Shown here: one piece after another, positions 32,006-41,284 of the stretch
Layout of the letters: every line of letters begins with the position of its first letter
How positions within the stretch are numbered: position 1 is the first letter of the stretch
Source: an uncultured Candidatus Melainabacteria bacterium
GTDB lineage: Bacteria > Cyanobacteriota > Vampirovibrionia > Gastranaerophilales > Gastranaerophilaceae
Direction: 5' to 3'
DNA: 64,000 nucleotides
NCBI GenBank assembly: GCA_934667125.1
Contig: CAKULF010000002.1
Span: forward strand, 124,001-188,000
Made by a program: the position numbers and the translations under genes
The notes under the pieces: generated by a model
What the model was told of the DNA's origin: nothing
The model's input: only the letters and a program-made list of their open reading frames with translations
Databases searched by the model: none

Positions 32006-35000
32006 TTATTTAACTAATTCGCCAATAGCTTTATATACATTCATTCTATTAGCCGCATCTTTTTCAGCTTGAGCATATAATTCTTCAGCTGCAGATGGGT
32101 TAGTTTTCAATAATGATTTATAACGACCTTCGCTTCTGATGAAGTCTTGGTAGTTTCCTTTTGGTTCTTTAGCATCCCATGTAAATGGTTGTTCATTTGC
32201 TGGGTTGTATCTATATAGTGGGAAGTAACCAGCTTCAACAGCACGTTTTTGTTCTGTTTGAGTTTTGCTCATATCGATACCGTGAGCGATACAAGGAGCA
32301 TAAGCAAAGATGATAGATGGTCCATCATAAGCTTCAGCTTCTTTGAATGCTTTTAGAGTTTGGTTTCTATCAGCACCAAGAGCAACAGACGCTACATAAA
32401 CATATCCGTAAGACATAGACATTAAGCCCATATTTTTCTTATATGTTCTTTTACCGCCTGTAGCAAACTTCGCAACAGCACCTGTTGGAGTTGATTTAGA
32501 AGCTTGACCACCTGTATTTGAATATACTTCAGTATCAAGAACAAGGATATTAACGTTTTTGCCTTGAGCTAATACATGGTCAATACCGCCGTATCCGATA
32601 TCGTTTGCCCAACCGTCACCACCGATTATCCAAAGTGATTTATCTGTAAAGTAGTCTTGAAGTTCAACAACTTTTTTGAATACTTCGCATTCACAATCTT
32701 TGTGGTTAGCAAGAACTGCTTTAACTTTGTTTTGAGCAGCAACTGCTTCAGGTGTTTTAGAGTTATTCCAATGAGATAAAGCTTCTGTGATTGCTTCTTT
32801 AACATCAGAAGGTGCTTTTTCACTATCTAATATTTTTTGACAATATGTTTTTAAAGTATCTCTATTTTGTTCAATAGCCAATCTCATACCAAAACCAAAT
32901 TCAGCATTATCTTCAAATAATGAATTAGCCCAAGCTGGACCTCTGCCTTCTTTAGTTGTTGTGTATGGAATTGTTGGGAAAGTACCTGAATAGATTGATG
33001 AACAACCTGTAGCATTTGCTATAACAGCATTTTCGCCGAACAATTGAGAAACCAATTTAACATAAGGAGTTTCACCACAACCTGCACAAGCGCCAGAAAA
33101 TTCAAATAATGGTTTTCTTAACATAACGCCTTTAAGTGTTGCTGTAGTGTTTTTACCCATTACGTTATCAGGTAATTCGTCGAAGAATTTTTCATTTTCT
33201 TCTTCGCCTGCTTCTAATTCTTTTTCAATTGAAGACCAAGTTAGAGCTTGTTTACCTTCCATTTTTGTCATAGGACATTGATCGATACAAACGCCGCAAC
33301 CTGTACAATCTTTGCAATATACTTGAACTTTGAATTGTTCATCAGCCAAAGCTGGTTTAGCATCGATTGTATTGAATGTAGCAGGAGCACAAGCAAGATC
33401 TTTCTTTTCAGCTAATTTTGTTCTAATAGCAGCATGTGGACAAGCAGAAGCACAAATACCGCATTGAATACAAAATTCGCTGTTCCAATGTGGAACTCTT
33501 GGAGCAATTCCACGTTTTTCTAATGCTGCTGTTCCTGTTGGAATAACACCATCTACGCTCATTGCGCTAACAGGAATATCGTCGCCTTTTTGTCTCATTG
33601 ATGGTTCAACGATTTTCTTTGCAAATTCAGTAGCGTCATCTGGTAATAATTTAACATCTTCAATACATTTAACGCCATCTAAGCTTGTTGGAACTTTAAC
33701 TTCTTTACAAGCGTCAATAGCAGCGTCGATTAAAGCAAGGTTCATATTAACAACGTCATCACCTTTTTTCTTGAAGGTCTTTTTAGTCATTTCTTTCATA
33801 CCTTCATAAGCTTGTTCAAAAGGAATAACGCCTGAAACTTTGAAATATGCAACCATCATTACAGTGTTAGCACCTTTACCACGAAGCCCTGGTTGTTGTT
33901 TAACAAGTTTTTCAGCGTCAACATTGTAGAATTTAATTTTCTTATCAATGATTGTTTGTTGCATATCACGAGTTAAATGTTCAAAAGCAGCGTCTGCTTC
34001 ATAAGGTGAATTTAATAAGAAAGTACCGCCTTCTTTAATACCTTTTAATAAGTCATATCTTCCGATATAAGCATGTGTTGAACAAGATACAAAATCAGGT
34101 GCTGTAATTAAATATGTTGATTTAATGTGAGAATCTGAAAATCTTAAGTGTGAAACAGTTACACCAAAAGATTTTTTAGAGTCATAAGCAAAATATGCTT
34201 GAGCGTCTTTATTTGTATATTGACCAATGATTTTAATTGAGTTTTTATTAGCACCAACAGTACCGTCTGAACCTAAGCCCCAGAACATACAATTTGTAGT
34301 ACCAGCTGGTTCTGTTACGATGTGTTCATCTACTTTCAATGATTTATGAGTAACATCATCATTAATACCAACTGTGAAACCGTGGAAACCATTGTTTTCT
34401 AAGTGTTTATAAACAGCCAAAATCATTGATGGGCTAAATTCTTTAGAAGATAAACCATAACGACCGCCGATAATTCTGATGTCTTTGTTTTCAACAGCTG
34501 CAACAACATCTAAGTATAATGGTTCGCCGATTGAACCAGGTTCTTTTGTTCTATCTAAAACAGCAATTCTCTTAACTGTTTGAGGAAGAGCTTCTCTGAA
34601 ACGTTTAACGTCGAATGGTCTGTATAATCTAACTTTAACTAAACCATATTTTGTTCCACGAGTTGAATTTAAGTAATTAATTGTTTCTTCAATTGCTTCA
34701 CAACCTGAACCCATAGCAACAATAACATCAGTAGCGTCAGCCGCCCCAACGTAATCAAACGGATGATATTGACGACCAGTTACAGAAGCAACTTTATCCA
34801 TATATTCTTGAACAATATCAGGAACAGCATCATAGTATTTGTTTACTGTTTCACGACCTTGGAAATATACGTCAGTATTTTGAGCACCAACTTTTGAAAC
34901 AGGTTTTTCAGGTCTTAGAGCTCTTTGTCTAAATTCTTCAATGTATTTTGGTTCAACTAATTTTTTAATATCTTCATAAGAAATTTCTTCAATTTTATGA

Positions 35001-35536
35001 ATTTCATGAGAAGTTCTAAATCCATCAAAGAATTGTAGGAAAGGAACTTTTGCTTTATATGTTGCTAAGTGAGCAACTAAAGCCAAATCCATTTCTTCTT
35101 GAACGGAATTAGCAGCAAGCATAGCATAACCTGTGTTACGGCAAGCCATAACGTCTGTATGATCACCAAAAATAGCAAGAGATTGAGCTGCTAAAGCACG
35201 AGCTGCAACATGGATAACAGATGGAAGCATTTCACCTGCAACTTTGTGCATAACAGGAATCATCAATAATAAGCCTTGAGAAGCTGTGTATGTGCTAGTT
35301 AAAGCACCTGCTGCAAGAGAACCATGAACAGCACCCGCTGCACCTGCTTCGGATTGCATTTCAGCAACTCTTACTTCTTTTCCCCAAATATTTTCTTTGT
35401 GCTGAGAAGACCACTCATCAACCCACTCACCCATTGTTGAAGATGGTGTAATAGGGTAGATTGCGGATACTTCACTTAGAGCATAGGCAACATGCGCTGC
35501 AGCGTAGTTACCATCAACTGTAATAGTTTTTGCCAT
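32006..35536 (-). CDS. nifJ: Pyruvate:ferredoxin (flavodoxin) oxidoreductase
   Basis: 1176 residues, the one-chain homodimeric form. It oxidises pyruvate to acetyl-CoA + CO2 with ferredoxin, the key step of anaerobic pyruvate use. The N-terminal PYR/TPP domain starts MAKTITVDGNYAAAHVAYAL with ITPSSTMGEWVDEW. Two 4Fe-4S clusters: CIQCGICASACPHAAI and CKDCTGCGVCIDQCPMTKM. The TPP domain has CAGCGETPYVKLV, GCSSIYSGTFP, GGDGWANDIGYGG and DTEVYSNTGGQASKSTP. AAGGAG before the ATG and a good promoter suggest high expression. Nothing missing. Confidence 0.97.
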   Translation of the reverse strand: MAKTITVDGNYAAAHVAYALSEVSAIYPITPSSTMGEWVDEWSSQHKENIWGKEVRVAEMQSEAGAAGAVHGSLAAGALTSTYTASQGLLLMIPVMHKVAGEMLPSVIHVAARALAAQSLAIFGDHTDVMACRNTGYAMLAANSVQEEMDLALVAHLATYKAKVPFLQFFDGFRTSHEIHKIEEISYEDIKKLVEPKYIEEFRQRALRPEKPVSKVGAQNTDVYFQGRETVNKYYDAVPDIVQEYMDKVASVTGRQYHPFDYVGAADATDVIVAMGSGCEAIEETINYLNSTRGTKYGLVKVRLYRPFDVKRFREALPQTVKRIAVLDRTKEPGSIGEPLYLDVVAAVENKDIRIIGGRYGLSSKEFSPSMILAVYKHLENNGFHGFTVGINDDVTHKSLKVDEHIVTEPAGTTNCMFWGLGSDGTVGANKNSIKIIGQYTNKDAQAYFAYDSKKSFGVTVSHLRFSDSHIKSTYLITAPDFVSCSTHAYIGRYDLLKGIKEGGTFLLNSPYEADAAFEHLTRDMQQTIIDKKIKFYNVDAEKLVKQQPGLRGKGANTVMMVAYFKVSGVIPFEQAYEGMKEMTKKTFKKKGDDVVNMNLALIDAAIDACKEVKVPTSLDGVKCIEDVKLLPDDATEFAKKIVEPSMRQKGDDIPVSAMSVDGVIPTGTAALEKRGIAPRVPHWNSEFCIQCGICASACPHAAIRTKLAEKKDLACAPATFNTIDAKPALADEQFKVQVYCKDCTGCGVCIDQCPMTKMEGKQALTWSSIEKELEAGEEENEKFFDELPDNVMGKNTTATLKGVMLRKPLFEFSGACAGCGETPYVKLVSQLFGENAVIANATGCSSIYSGTFPTIPYTTTKEGRGPAWANSLFEDNAEFGFGMRLAIEQNRDTLKTYCQKILDSEKAPSDVKEAITEALSHWNNSKTPEAVAAQNKVKAVLANHKDCECEVFKKVVELQDYFTDKSLWIIGGDGWANDIGYGGIDHVLAQGKNVNILVLDTEVYSNTGGQASKSTPTGAVAKFATGGKRTYKKNMGLMSMSYGYVYVASVALGADRNQTLKAFKEAEAYDGPSIIFAYAPCIAHGIDMSKTQTEQKRAVEAGYFPLYRYNPANEQPFTWDAKEPKGNYQDFIRSEGRYKSLLKTNPSAAEELYAQAEKDAANRMNVYKAIGELVK

Positions 35537-35582
35537 TTTTGTTTTTCTCCTTTTTCAAACTACTAAAAACTACTTTACCTAA

Positions 35583-35612
35583 ATTATATTACTAACATAA
35601 AAAATGATACAA
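35583..35612 (-). promoter_or_regulatory. nifJ promoter
   Basis: Minus strand: TTGTAT (35607-35612), 18-nt spacer, TATAAT (35583-35588), about 47 nt upstream of the nifJ start. Confidence 0.65.
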
Positions 35613-35632
35613 ATAAAAAGTAGTTAAAAAGA

Positions 35633-35657
35633 AAAGCTCTGTAAACTCCAGAGCTTT
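35633..35657 (-). terminator. Terminator after the unknown gene at 35690
   Basis: AAAGCTCTG / CAGAGCTTT 9-bp stem with 7-nt loop, followed on the minus strand by TCTTTTTAAC. Confidence 0.78.
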
Positions 35658-35689
35658 GATGTTATTGAAAGGAAAAGTATAGAAATTTT

Positions 35690-36196
35690 TTAAGCAAAAA
35701 GCTTCATTTCTTTATCAGCTTTTTCCTCTTTAGCTTCTTCTTTTTCAGATTTAAAAGGATTAAATCCGTTTGAAGAATTAGGGTTTTTATCTTGAATGTT
35801 GAACAAATGAATTACGTTATTATTGTTTTCTAATTTATTTACACCTGTTAATTCAGCGCCTGCTGTAACACTTTGAGTCATTTCAACATTTTTTTGAACA
35901 GTTGCTGCTGAATAAAGATTCATTGCTGCTTGAGAATTTAATTTTGCAACATTAACGCTTTGAGCATATAGACCTGCTTGAGTCATTGCGATTTGTTTTT
36001 GTAATTCAAGATTTGTTCTTCCTGAATACAAGTCTATGCCTAAAGTTGGTCTATTGAATTTTGAATAATCGATAGATTGAACAGTTGCTTGTTGTTGATT
36101 AGCTGAAGATTTAAGAATTTGACTTGCAACTTGGTTAACAGAGGCTTTGTCAATCCCGTATGAATTATATAAATTTGTATTTAATTCAAGACCCAT
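35690..36196 (-). CDS. Unknown protein, Gln/Asn-rich helical
   Basis: 168 residues, GGAGATAAGG upstream. MGLELNTNLYNSYGIDKASV opens a helical, Ala/Gln/Asn-rich chain (LKSSANQQQATVQS, LQKQIAMTQAGLYAQSVNVA), ending in an acidic/basic tail (KEEAKEEKADKEMKLFA). No signal peptide, TM or known domain. The composition and terminal ...KLFA/KIFA recall the protein at 29675, hinting that both may belong to a secreted or filament-associated class. Unknown function. Confidence 0.55.
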   Translation of the reverse strand: MGLELNTNLYNSYGIDKASVNQVASQILKSSANQQQATVQSIDYSKFNRPTLGIDLYSGRTNLELQKQIAMTQAGLYAQSVNVAKLNSQAAMNLYSAATVQKNVEMTQSVTAGAELTGVNKLENNNNVIHLFNIQDKNPNSSNGFNPFKSEKEEAKEEKADKEMKLFA

Positions 36197-36311
36197 AGTT
36201 TCCTTATCTCCACCTTATCTTTTCTAACTGTTTCCTTATGCTATTTTATTCGGCATGATGAGTTCAAAACTTTAGGATTTAAGCCCTTTTTGTTACATTT
36301 CGTTACATATA

Positions 36312-36341
36312 TTGTTAAAATTATAATTCATAGTGTATAAT
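36312..36341 (+). promoter_or_regulatory. Promoter of the pyrimidine operon
   Basis: TTGTTA (36312-36317), 18-nt spacer, TATAAT (36336-36341); transcription would start near 36348, 14 nt before the leader ATG. Confidence 0.65.
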
Positions 36342-36361
36342 CATTAAAAACAGGATAAAAA

Positions 36362-36403
36362 ATGTTTAAAAAATCGAAAAATAATTTAAAATATACACAT
36401 TAA
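36362..36403 (+). CDS. 13-residue leader peptide of the pyr operon
   Basis: ATG preceded six bases away by CAGGA; reads MFKKSKNNLKYTH and stops with TAA at 36401-36403, inside the first bases of the attenuator stem. A ribosome at the stop codon would cover the 5' arm. Seen directly: start, Shine-Dalgarno and stop placement. The function as leader peptide is inference from the pyrBI model. Confidence 0.6.
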   Translation: MFKKSKNNLKYTH

Positions 36404-36433
36404 AGAGAAGTCTTTGTCGACTTCTCTTTTTTT
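36402..36433 (+). promoter_or_regulatory. Transcription attenuator of the pyr operon
   Basis: Perfect 11-bp stem (36402-36412 / 36419-36429, core AGAGAAGTC/GACTTCTCT), six-base loop, T run to 36433, immediately before the first structural ATG at 36434/36449. Being located between promoter and operon and overlapping the leader stop codon, it can only act as a conditional terminator. No PyrR gene or PyrR-type anti-antiterminator is visible. Confidence 0.72.
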
Positions 36434-36448
36434 ATGAAAAAGGGAAAA

Positions 36449-37177
36449 ATGAAAAAAAATTATATTGGAACAATTAAATCTATAAAACAAATTAACGACG
36501 ATACTTTTAAAATATCGATTTTTTCAGAACTTGATAGCGCTAAAGCAGGTCAATTTGTTTCAATTTTAATTCCAAATAAAACAATGCGCCGCCCTTTTTC
36601 AATTTCAGATTTTAAAAAAGAAGAAAAAGGTTCAATCATTGAAATTCTATTTAAAAGAAAGGGTGATGGAACAAAATATATTTCAAATTTAAAAGTTGAA
36701 GAAAAAATCGAATTTTTAGCTCCGTTGGGTAACGGTTTTGAAATTAAAAATGAAAATTCCTTGCTTGTTGGGGCAGGAATTGGAATAGCGCCGATGTTAT
36801 TTCTTAAAAAAGAATTAGATGAAAAAAATATAAAAAACTATTTAATTTCGGGCTTTAAGAGCGAAAAAGAAGCGATACAAGGGAGTGATAGAACAATAAT
36901 AGGAAACAGCGTATTAGATTATGTTGAAGATATTATCAAAGAAAAAAATATCAAACTAATCTATTGCTGCGGACCTATTGTTGTTTTAGAAAAAATCAGC
37001 AAAATCGGGCTTAAACACAATATAGAAGTTGAAATAGCAATGGAAAAAATTATGGCTTGTTCGATTGGAGTATGTAGAGGATGTGTAATTAAATTGATGA
37101 AAGATAATAAGATTACACCTGTTTCCGTTTGTAAGGACGGGCCGATTTTTAAAGGAAGCGAAGTAATATGGGAATAG
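36449..37177 (+). CDS. pyrK: Dihydroorotate dehydrogenase electron-transfer subunit
   Basis: 242 residues from ATG 36449 (AAAAAGGG just upstream); an ATG at 36434 adds five residues and is also possible. Ferredoxin-reductase-like: FAD motif MRRPFSIS, NAD-binding SLLVGAGIGIAPMLFLKK, and a C-terminal 2Fe-2S site with Cys in MACSIGVCRGCVIKL and VSVCKDGPIF. Works with PyrD type 1B to pass electrons from dihydroorotate to NAD. First gene of the eight-gene operon; its end overlaps pyrD by 10 nt. Confidence 0.93.
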   Translation: MKKNYIGTIKSIKQINDDTFKISIFSELDSAKAGQFVSILIPNKTMRRPFSISDFKKEEKGSIIEILFKRKGDGTKYISNLKVEEKIEFLAPLGNGFEIKNENSLLVGAGIGIAPMLFLKKELDEKNIKNYLISGFKSEKEAIQGSDRTIIGNSVLDYVEDIIKEKNIKLIYCCGPIVVLEKISKIGLKHNIEVEIAMEKIMACSIGVCRGCVIKLMKDNKITPVSVCKDGPIFKGSEVIWE

Positions 37178-38106
37178 AAAACATTAAAACCGTATTAAAA
37201 AATAAAAACAGAAAACTTGCCCTAAAATCCCCAATCATTGGCGCAAGCGGAACTTATGGTTATAATGTTGAATTTGAAGATTTTATTGATTTAGATTGTT
37301 TGGGCGCTATTTCAACAAAAGGAATAACTCTTGAAGCAAGAATGGGAAATGATGGAAACAGAATTTTTGAAACCCATTGCGGAATGATTAATCGAATTGG
37401 CTTAGAAAATGTTGGCATAAAAAGATTTATTGAAGAAAAACTACCGATTTTAAAAGAAAAAAATATAGATTTTCTTTTAAACATTGCAGGAAGCACGATT
37501 GAAGAATATACTAAACTTGCTCAAATCGCCCAAAAGCACAATATAAAAGCAATTGAGGTTAATGTTTCTTGCCCTAATGTTCAATCAGGCTGCATAGAAT
37601 TTGGGCTAAATCCTGAATTATTATATAAATTAATCAGCCAAATAAGGCAAAATTATGACGGCTTTTTGGTTGTAAAACTTTCTCCAAACACAGACGATAT
37701 AACTTGTCTTGCAAAAGCCGTTTATAACGCCGAAGCAGACTGTATCAGCGCAATAAACACCCTAAGAGGGCTTGGAGTTGAACTTAAACAAGTTGGAAAT
37801 AAATTTATAAAATCCTTTGTACAAGGGGGTTTAAGCGGCGAGTGCGTTAAGCATGTTGCGCTTTATATGGTTAATCAGATAAGAAACGTCGTTGATATTC
37901 CAATAATTGCAATTGGCGGAATTTCAAACTTAAACGACCTATTAGAATTTATCGCCGTTGGAGCAGACGCTTTTCAAATTGGAACTGCAAACTTCAAAAA
38001 CCCCTCCGTATGCACATCTTTGGCTAAGGAATTAAGCGAATTTATCGCAAAAAACAATTTCAAAAACTTTGACGAATTAAAAGGAGCAATAAATGGCAAA
38101 CAATGA
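37168..38106 (+). CDS. pyrD: Dihydroorotate dehydrogenase, catalytic subunit (class 1B)
   Basis: 312 residues. FMN TIM barrel oxidising dihydroorotate to orotate. Motifs: SPIIGASGTYGYNVEFED, SCPNVQSGCIEFG with the class 1B/1A catalytic Cys region, VVKLSPNTDDI, INTLRGLGVEL, GGLSGECVKHVALY and IIAIGGISNLND, AFQIGTANF. Overlaps pyrK and pyrE, implying coupled translation; the presence of PyrK confirms class 1B. Confidence 0.96.
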   Translation: MGIENIKTVLKNKNRKLALKSPIIGASGTYGYNVEFEDFIDLDCLGAISTKGITLEARMGNDGNRIFETHCGMINRIGLENVGIKRFIEEKLPILKEKNIDFLLNIAGSTIEEYTKLAQIAQKHNIKAIEVNVSCPNVQSGCIEFGLNPELLYKLISQIRQNYDGFLVVKLSPNTDDITCLAKAVYNAEADCISAINTLRGLGVELKQVGNKFIKSFVQGGLSGECVKHVALYMVNQIRNVVDIPIIAIGGISNLNDLLEFIAVGADAFQIGTANFKNPSVCTSLAKELSEFIAKNNFKNFDELKGAINGKQ

Positions 38107-38677
38107 AAACATTGAAATTGATGTAAAAGACTTTTTAATTAAAGCGGATGGCTTGTTAACTGGGCATTTTTGCTTAACCAGCGGATTACATTCCGATACT
38201 TATTTTCAATGTGCAAAATTATATCAATACCCCGATATAGTTGAGGCTTTAGCTATTAAATTAGCAAGCCAATTAAAGGATGTTGAATTTGATACGATTG
38301 TAGCTCCTGCTATTGGCGCAATAATTTTCGGCTACGAGGTTGCAAGACAAGCAAAGAAAAGAAATCTTTTTGTTGAAAGAAAAGACAATGTAATGTGCTT
38401 AAGAAGAGGATATAGCCTTGAAAAGGGCGAAAAAGTGGTGATAATTGAAGATGTTATAACAACAGCTCGCACCGTTTTTGAAACAAAAGAAGCCTTGAAA
38501 GATTTTGGCTGTGAAATAGTTGGAGTTGGCTGTATTGTTGATAGAACGGATGATAAATTTAAAGATGATTTTAAAATTTATTCTTTGCTTAAACAATCTC
38601 CAATTACGTATGAACCTGATAATTGCCCGTTATGCAAGGAAGGAATTGAGTTAGTAAAACCTGGGAGTCGCAAATGA
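38093..38677 (+). CDS. pyrE: Orotate phosphoribosyltransferase
   Basis: 194 residues. Transfers ribose phosphate from PRPP to orotate. Signature VVIIEDVITTARTVFETKEAL is the PRPP loop; LTSGLHSDTYFQCAKL and APAIGAIIFGYEVARQ flank it, and FVERKDNVMCLRRGY lies in the flexible loop region. Overlaps pyrD by 14 nt and pyrB by 4 nt. Confidence 0.95.
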   Translation: MANNENIEIDVKDFLIKADGLLTGHFCLTSGLHSDTYFQCAKLYQYPDIVEALAIKLASQLKDVEFDTIVAPAIGAIIFGYEVARQAKKRNLFVERKDNVMCLRRGYSLEKGEKVVIIEDVITTARTVFETKEALKDFGCEIVGVGCIVDRTDDKFKDDFKIYSLLKQSPITYEPDNCPLCKEGIELVKPGSRK

Positions 38678-39564
38678 AACACCTAATAGATATAAATTCT
38701 CTAACTGTTGAAGATATCAACCAAATATACAATAGAGCGTCTGAATTTGAAAAAGGAATGAGAAAATCCAACCATTCAAATGCTCATGTTTGCAATATGT
38801 TTTTTGAAAATTCAACAAGAACAAAAATGTCTTTTGAAATGGCTGAAAATAAGCTGAAAGCCAATAAATATGATTTTTGCGCCGATACTTCTTCTTTAAA
38901 TAAAGGGGAAGATTTGTATGACACAATCAATAATCTTTCTGCTATCGGGATGAATATTATTGTTTTAAGGCATAGCGACAATATTTTAGTTAAAAAATTG
39001 AGCGAAAAAAAATATTACGAAGATATTTCATTTATCAACGCAGGCTCAGGCTGTTATGCCCATCCAACCCAAGCCCTGCTTGATTTTTACACAATGAAAA
39101 AACATTTTTTAGACCTAAACCAAAAAACAATAACTTTTGTTGGGGATATAAAACATTCTCGAGTTGCAAAGTCTAATATTGCGCTGTTAAAGAAATTCAA
39201 CGTAAATATCAGATGTTTAACAGATGAGATATTTATGGGTGAAAAAATCGAAGGGGTTGAATATTTTACTTCTTTAACAGAAGCCTTTGAAAATGCCGAT
39301 ATTATTATGGCTTTGAGAATTCAAAAGGAAAGAATTGAAGAAAAATATAACCTTGATGAATATATTTCAAAATTCCAAATCACAAAAGAAAACTTGCCCT
39401 ATGCGGCGCTTTTAATGCACCCAGGGCCAATTAACAGGAATATTGAAATAAGAAGTGATGTTTTAGAAACCCAAAACGCAAGAACAATCCTTAAACAAGC
39501 CCAAAACGGCGTTTGGATTAGAATGGCAATTTTGGATATGATTTTAGCAGGATACGGATTATAA
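38674..39564 (+). CDS. pyrB: Aspartate carbamoyltransferase, catalytic subunit
   Basis: 296 residues. Carbamoyl-phosphate site FFENSTRTKMSFEMAENKL (STRT), VLRHSDNILVK, GSGCYAHPTQALLDFYTM and VGDIKHSRVAKSN, MHPGPINRNIEI. No pyrI regulatory subunit gene is present in the operon, so this is probably the unregulated trimer type, leaving control to transcription. Overlaps neighbours by 4 nt and 1 nt. Confidence 0.96.
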   Translation: MKHLIDINSLTVEDINQIYNRASEFEKGMRKSNHSNAHVCNMFFENSTRTKMSFEMAENKLKANKYDFCADTSSLNKGEDLYDTINNLSAIGMNIIVLRHSDNILVKKLSEKKYYEDISFINAGSGCYAHPTQALLDFYTMKKHFLDLNQKTITFVGDIKHSRVAKSNIALLKKFNVNIRCLTDEIFMGEKIEGVEYFTSLTEAFENADIIMALRIQKERIEEKYNLDEYISKFQITKENLPYAALLMHPGPINRNIEIRSDVLETQNARTILKQAQNGVWIRMAILDMILAGYGL

Positions 39565-40559
39565 TGGCTTTGAAAAAACCGAAAACTATTGAAATTCCAT
39601 CTTTTATAGATATGCACTCGCATTTTAGAGAGCCGGGGTTTTGCTATAAAGAAACAATTGAAACAGGGATAAAATGTGCTAAATTCGGCGGTTATAGCGC
39701 AGTTTGCACTATGCCAAATACGAACCCTGTTTGCGATAATCCAAAAATCGTTAAAGAAATAATTAAAAAAGCCAAAAAATATAATTTTACAATTTATCCT
39801 ATAGCCGCAATTACAAAAAACCTCGATAGCCTTGAGCTTGTTGATTTTAAGGAGTTGAAAAAGGCTGGAGCTGTTGGTTTTTCTAATGATGGTCTGCCTT
39901 TATTGGATAAAAATGTTTTTCTTGAAGCGCTGAAATCAGAGGAGCTTATTTTATCTCATTGCGAAGAAGAAACAAAAGAAGTCATTTGGCAAATAGAAAT
40001 GTTTAAAAAAGCGCTGGAACAAGGGTTTTCACCTCGTCTGCATTTTTGTCATATATCCAAAAAAGAAAGTGTTGAAGCAATAAGAAAAGCAAAACGAGAG
40101 GGCTTAAAAAACCTGACAGCGGAAACTTGCCCACATTATTTCACTTTTACAAAGGATGATGTTGATTTAACGGGCGTATTTAAAATGAATCCGAAATTAG
40201 GTGATGAAGCGGATAAAAGAGCAATTATGGACGGGCTTTTTGATAATACGATTGATGTTATTTCAACCGACCATGCGCCGCATTCAACAGAAGAAAAATT
40301 AAAACCGTATGATGAAAGTCCAAACGGCATAATCGGGCTTGAAACAGCATTTTCATTGAGTTTTGAGCTGTTGGGATTGGATAAAACTCTTGAAAAAATG
40401 GCTTATAATCCAAGAAGAATTTTGCAAATTAAAAACAACAAAATGATAAAAATAGCGCCCGAGGAAACTTGGATAGTTGCGCCAAGTTTATCAAATTCAA
40501 AATGCAAAATTTCGCCTTACAAAGGGATGAAATTAAAAGGAGTAGTAATTAATGATTGA
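39564..40559 (+). CDS. pyrC: Dihydroorotase, short form
   Basis: 331 residues. Metal motif DMHSHFREPG, MPNTNPVCDN, a loop HFCHISKKESVE, and STDHAPHSTEEK with the catalytic Asp. Type I dihydroorotases run to about 420 residues; this one begins almost at the first metal motif and lacks most of the N-terminal beta-sandwich strands, and the C-terminal strands are shortened. All core catalytic residues seen. The metal-bridging Lys is replaced by a VGFSNDG-type segment, so a different carboxylate arrangement is possible. Confidence 0.9.
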   Translation: MALKKPKTIEIPSFIDMHSHFREPGFCYKETIETGIKCAKFGGYSAVCTMPNTNPVCDNPKIVKEIIKKAKKYNFTIYPIAAITKNLDSLELVDFKELKKAGAVGFSNDGLPLLDKNVFLEALKSEELILSHCEEETKEVIWQIEMFKKALEQGFSPRLHFCHISKKESVEAIRKAKREGLKNLTAETCPHYFTFTKDDVDLTGVFKMNPKLGDEADKRAIMDGLFDNTIDVISTDHAPHSTEEKLKPYDESPNGIIGLETAFSLSFELLGLDKTLEKMAYNPRRILQIKNNKMIKIAPEETWIVAPSLSNSKCKISPYKGMKLKGVVIND

Positions 40560-41280
40560 TGAAAAAATTAAAAACAAGCTTGTTTTAGCGCTCGACGTTG
40601 AAGAAATAGAAGAAGCAAAAAATTTGGTTGACGAATTGAGCCCCTATATCAAAACGTTCAAGGTTGGACTTCAGCTTTTTTGCGGCTATGGGCTTGAAAT
40701 TGTTAATTATATAAAAGAAAAAAATTCTAATTTCTTTTTGGATGTGAAACTTCACGATATTCCAAACACAGTCGAAAAAGCAAGCTATAACATAGTTAAA
40801 AACGGGGCTAATTTCTTTAATGTTCATACATCGGGCGGTGTTGAAATGATGAAAAAAGCAAGATTAGGAGCAGACTCAGCAAGCGAAAAATTCAATAAGA
40901 AAAAGGCTATAATCCTTGGTGTGACTGTTTTAACAAGTATTGATGATGAAATATTAAAAAATGAACTTTTGAATAATAATTCTGCTGAAAAATTGGTTAT
41001 TCAATATGCAAAAAACGCTAAATTAGCAGGATTAGACGGGGTTGTGGCTTCCGCTCGAGAAGTTAAAACAATCAAAAAAGAACTTGGAGAAGATTTTTTA
41101 GTTCTAACCCCAGGGATTAGACCGCTTTGGAGCGCAAAAGATGACCAAAAGCGCATAGTTACGCCATCTCAAGCAATTAAAGACGGCAGCGACTTTATCG
41201 TTTTAGGAAGAGCCATAACAAAAGCGGAAAACAAAATTGAAGCAATTAAAAAAATCTATGAAGAAATAGGGCAAGGATAA
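40552..41280 (+). CDS. pyrF: Orotidine 5'-phosphate decarboxylase
   Basis: 242 residues, standard for the family. Catalytic array DVKLHDIPNTVEKA (D-x-K-x-x-D), VLALDVEEIEEA at strand 1, NVHTSGGVEMMKKA, GVTVLTSIDDE and LTPGIRPLW with the phosphate-binding Arg. Makes UMP, the last step of the pathway. Overlaps pyrC by 8 nt. Confidence 0.96.
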   Translation: MIDEKIKNKLVLALDVEEIEEAKNLVDELSPYIKTFKVGLQLFCGYGLEIVNYIKEKNSNFFLDVKLHDIPNTVEKASYNIVKNGANFFNVHTSGGVEMMKKARLGADSASEKFNKKKAIILGVTVLTSIDDEILKNELLNNNSAEKLVIQYAKNAKLAGLDGVVASAREVKTIKKELGEDFLVLTPGIRPLWSAKDDQKRIVTPSQAIKDGSDFIVLGRAITKAENKIEAIKKIYEEIGQG

Positions 41281-41284
41281 GAAT

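Noticed and set aside
36342..36433. PyrR-type attenuation of the pyr operon
   Set aside because: No PyrR-binding anti-antiterminator loop or pyrR gene seen; the leader peptide overlapping the terminator fits translation-coupled control better.
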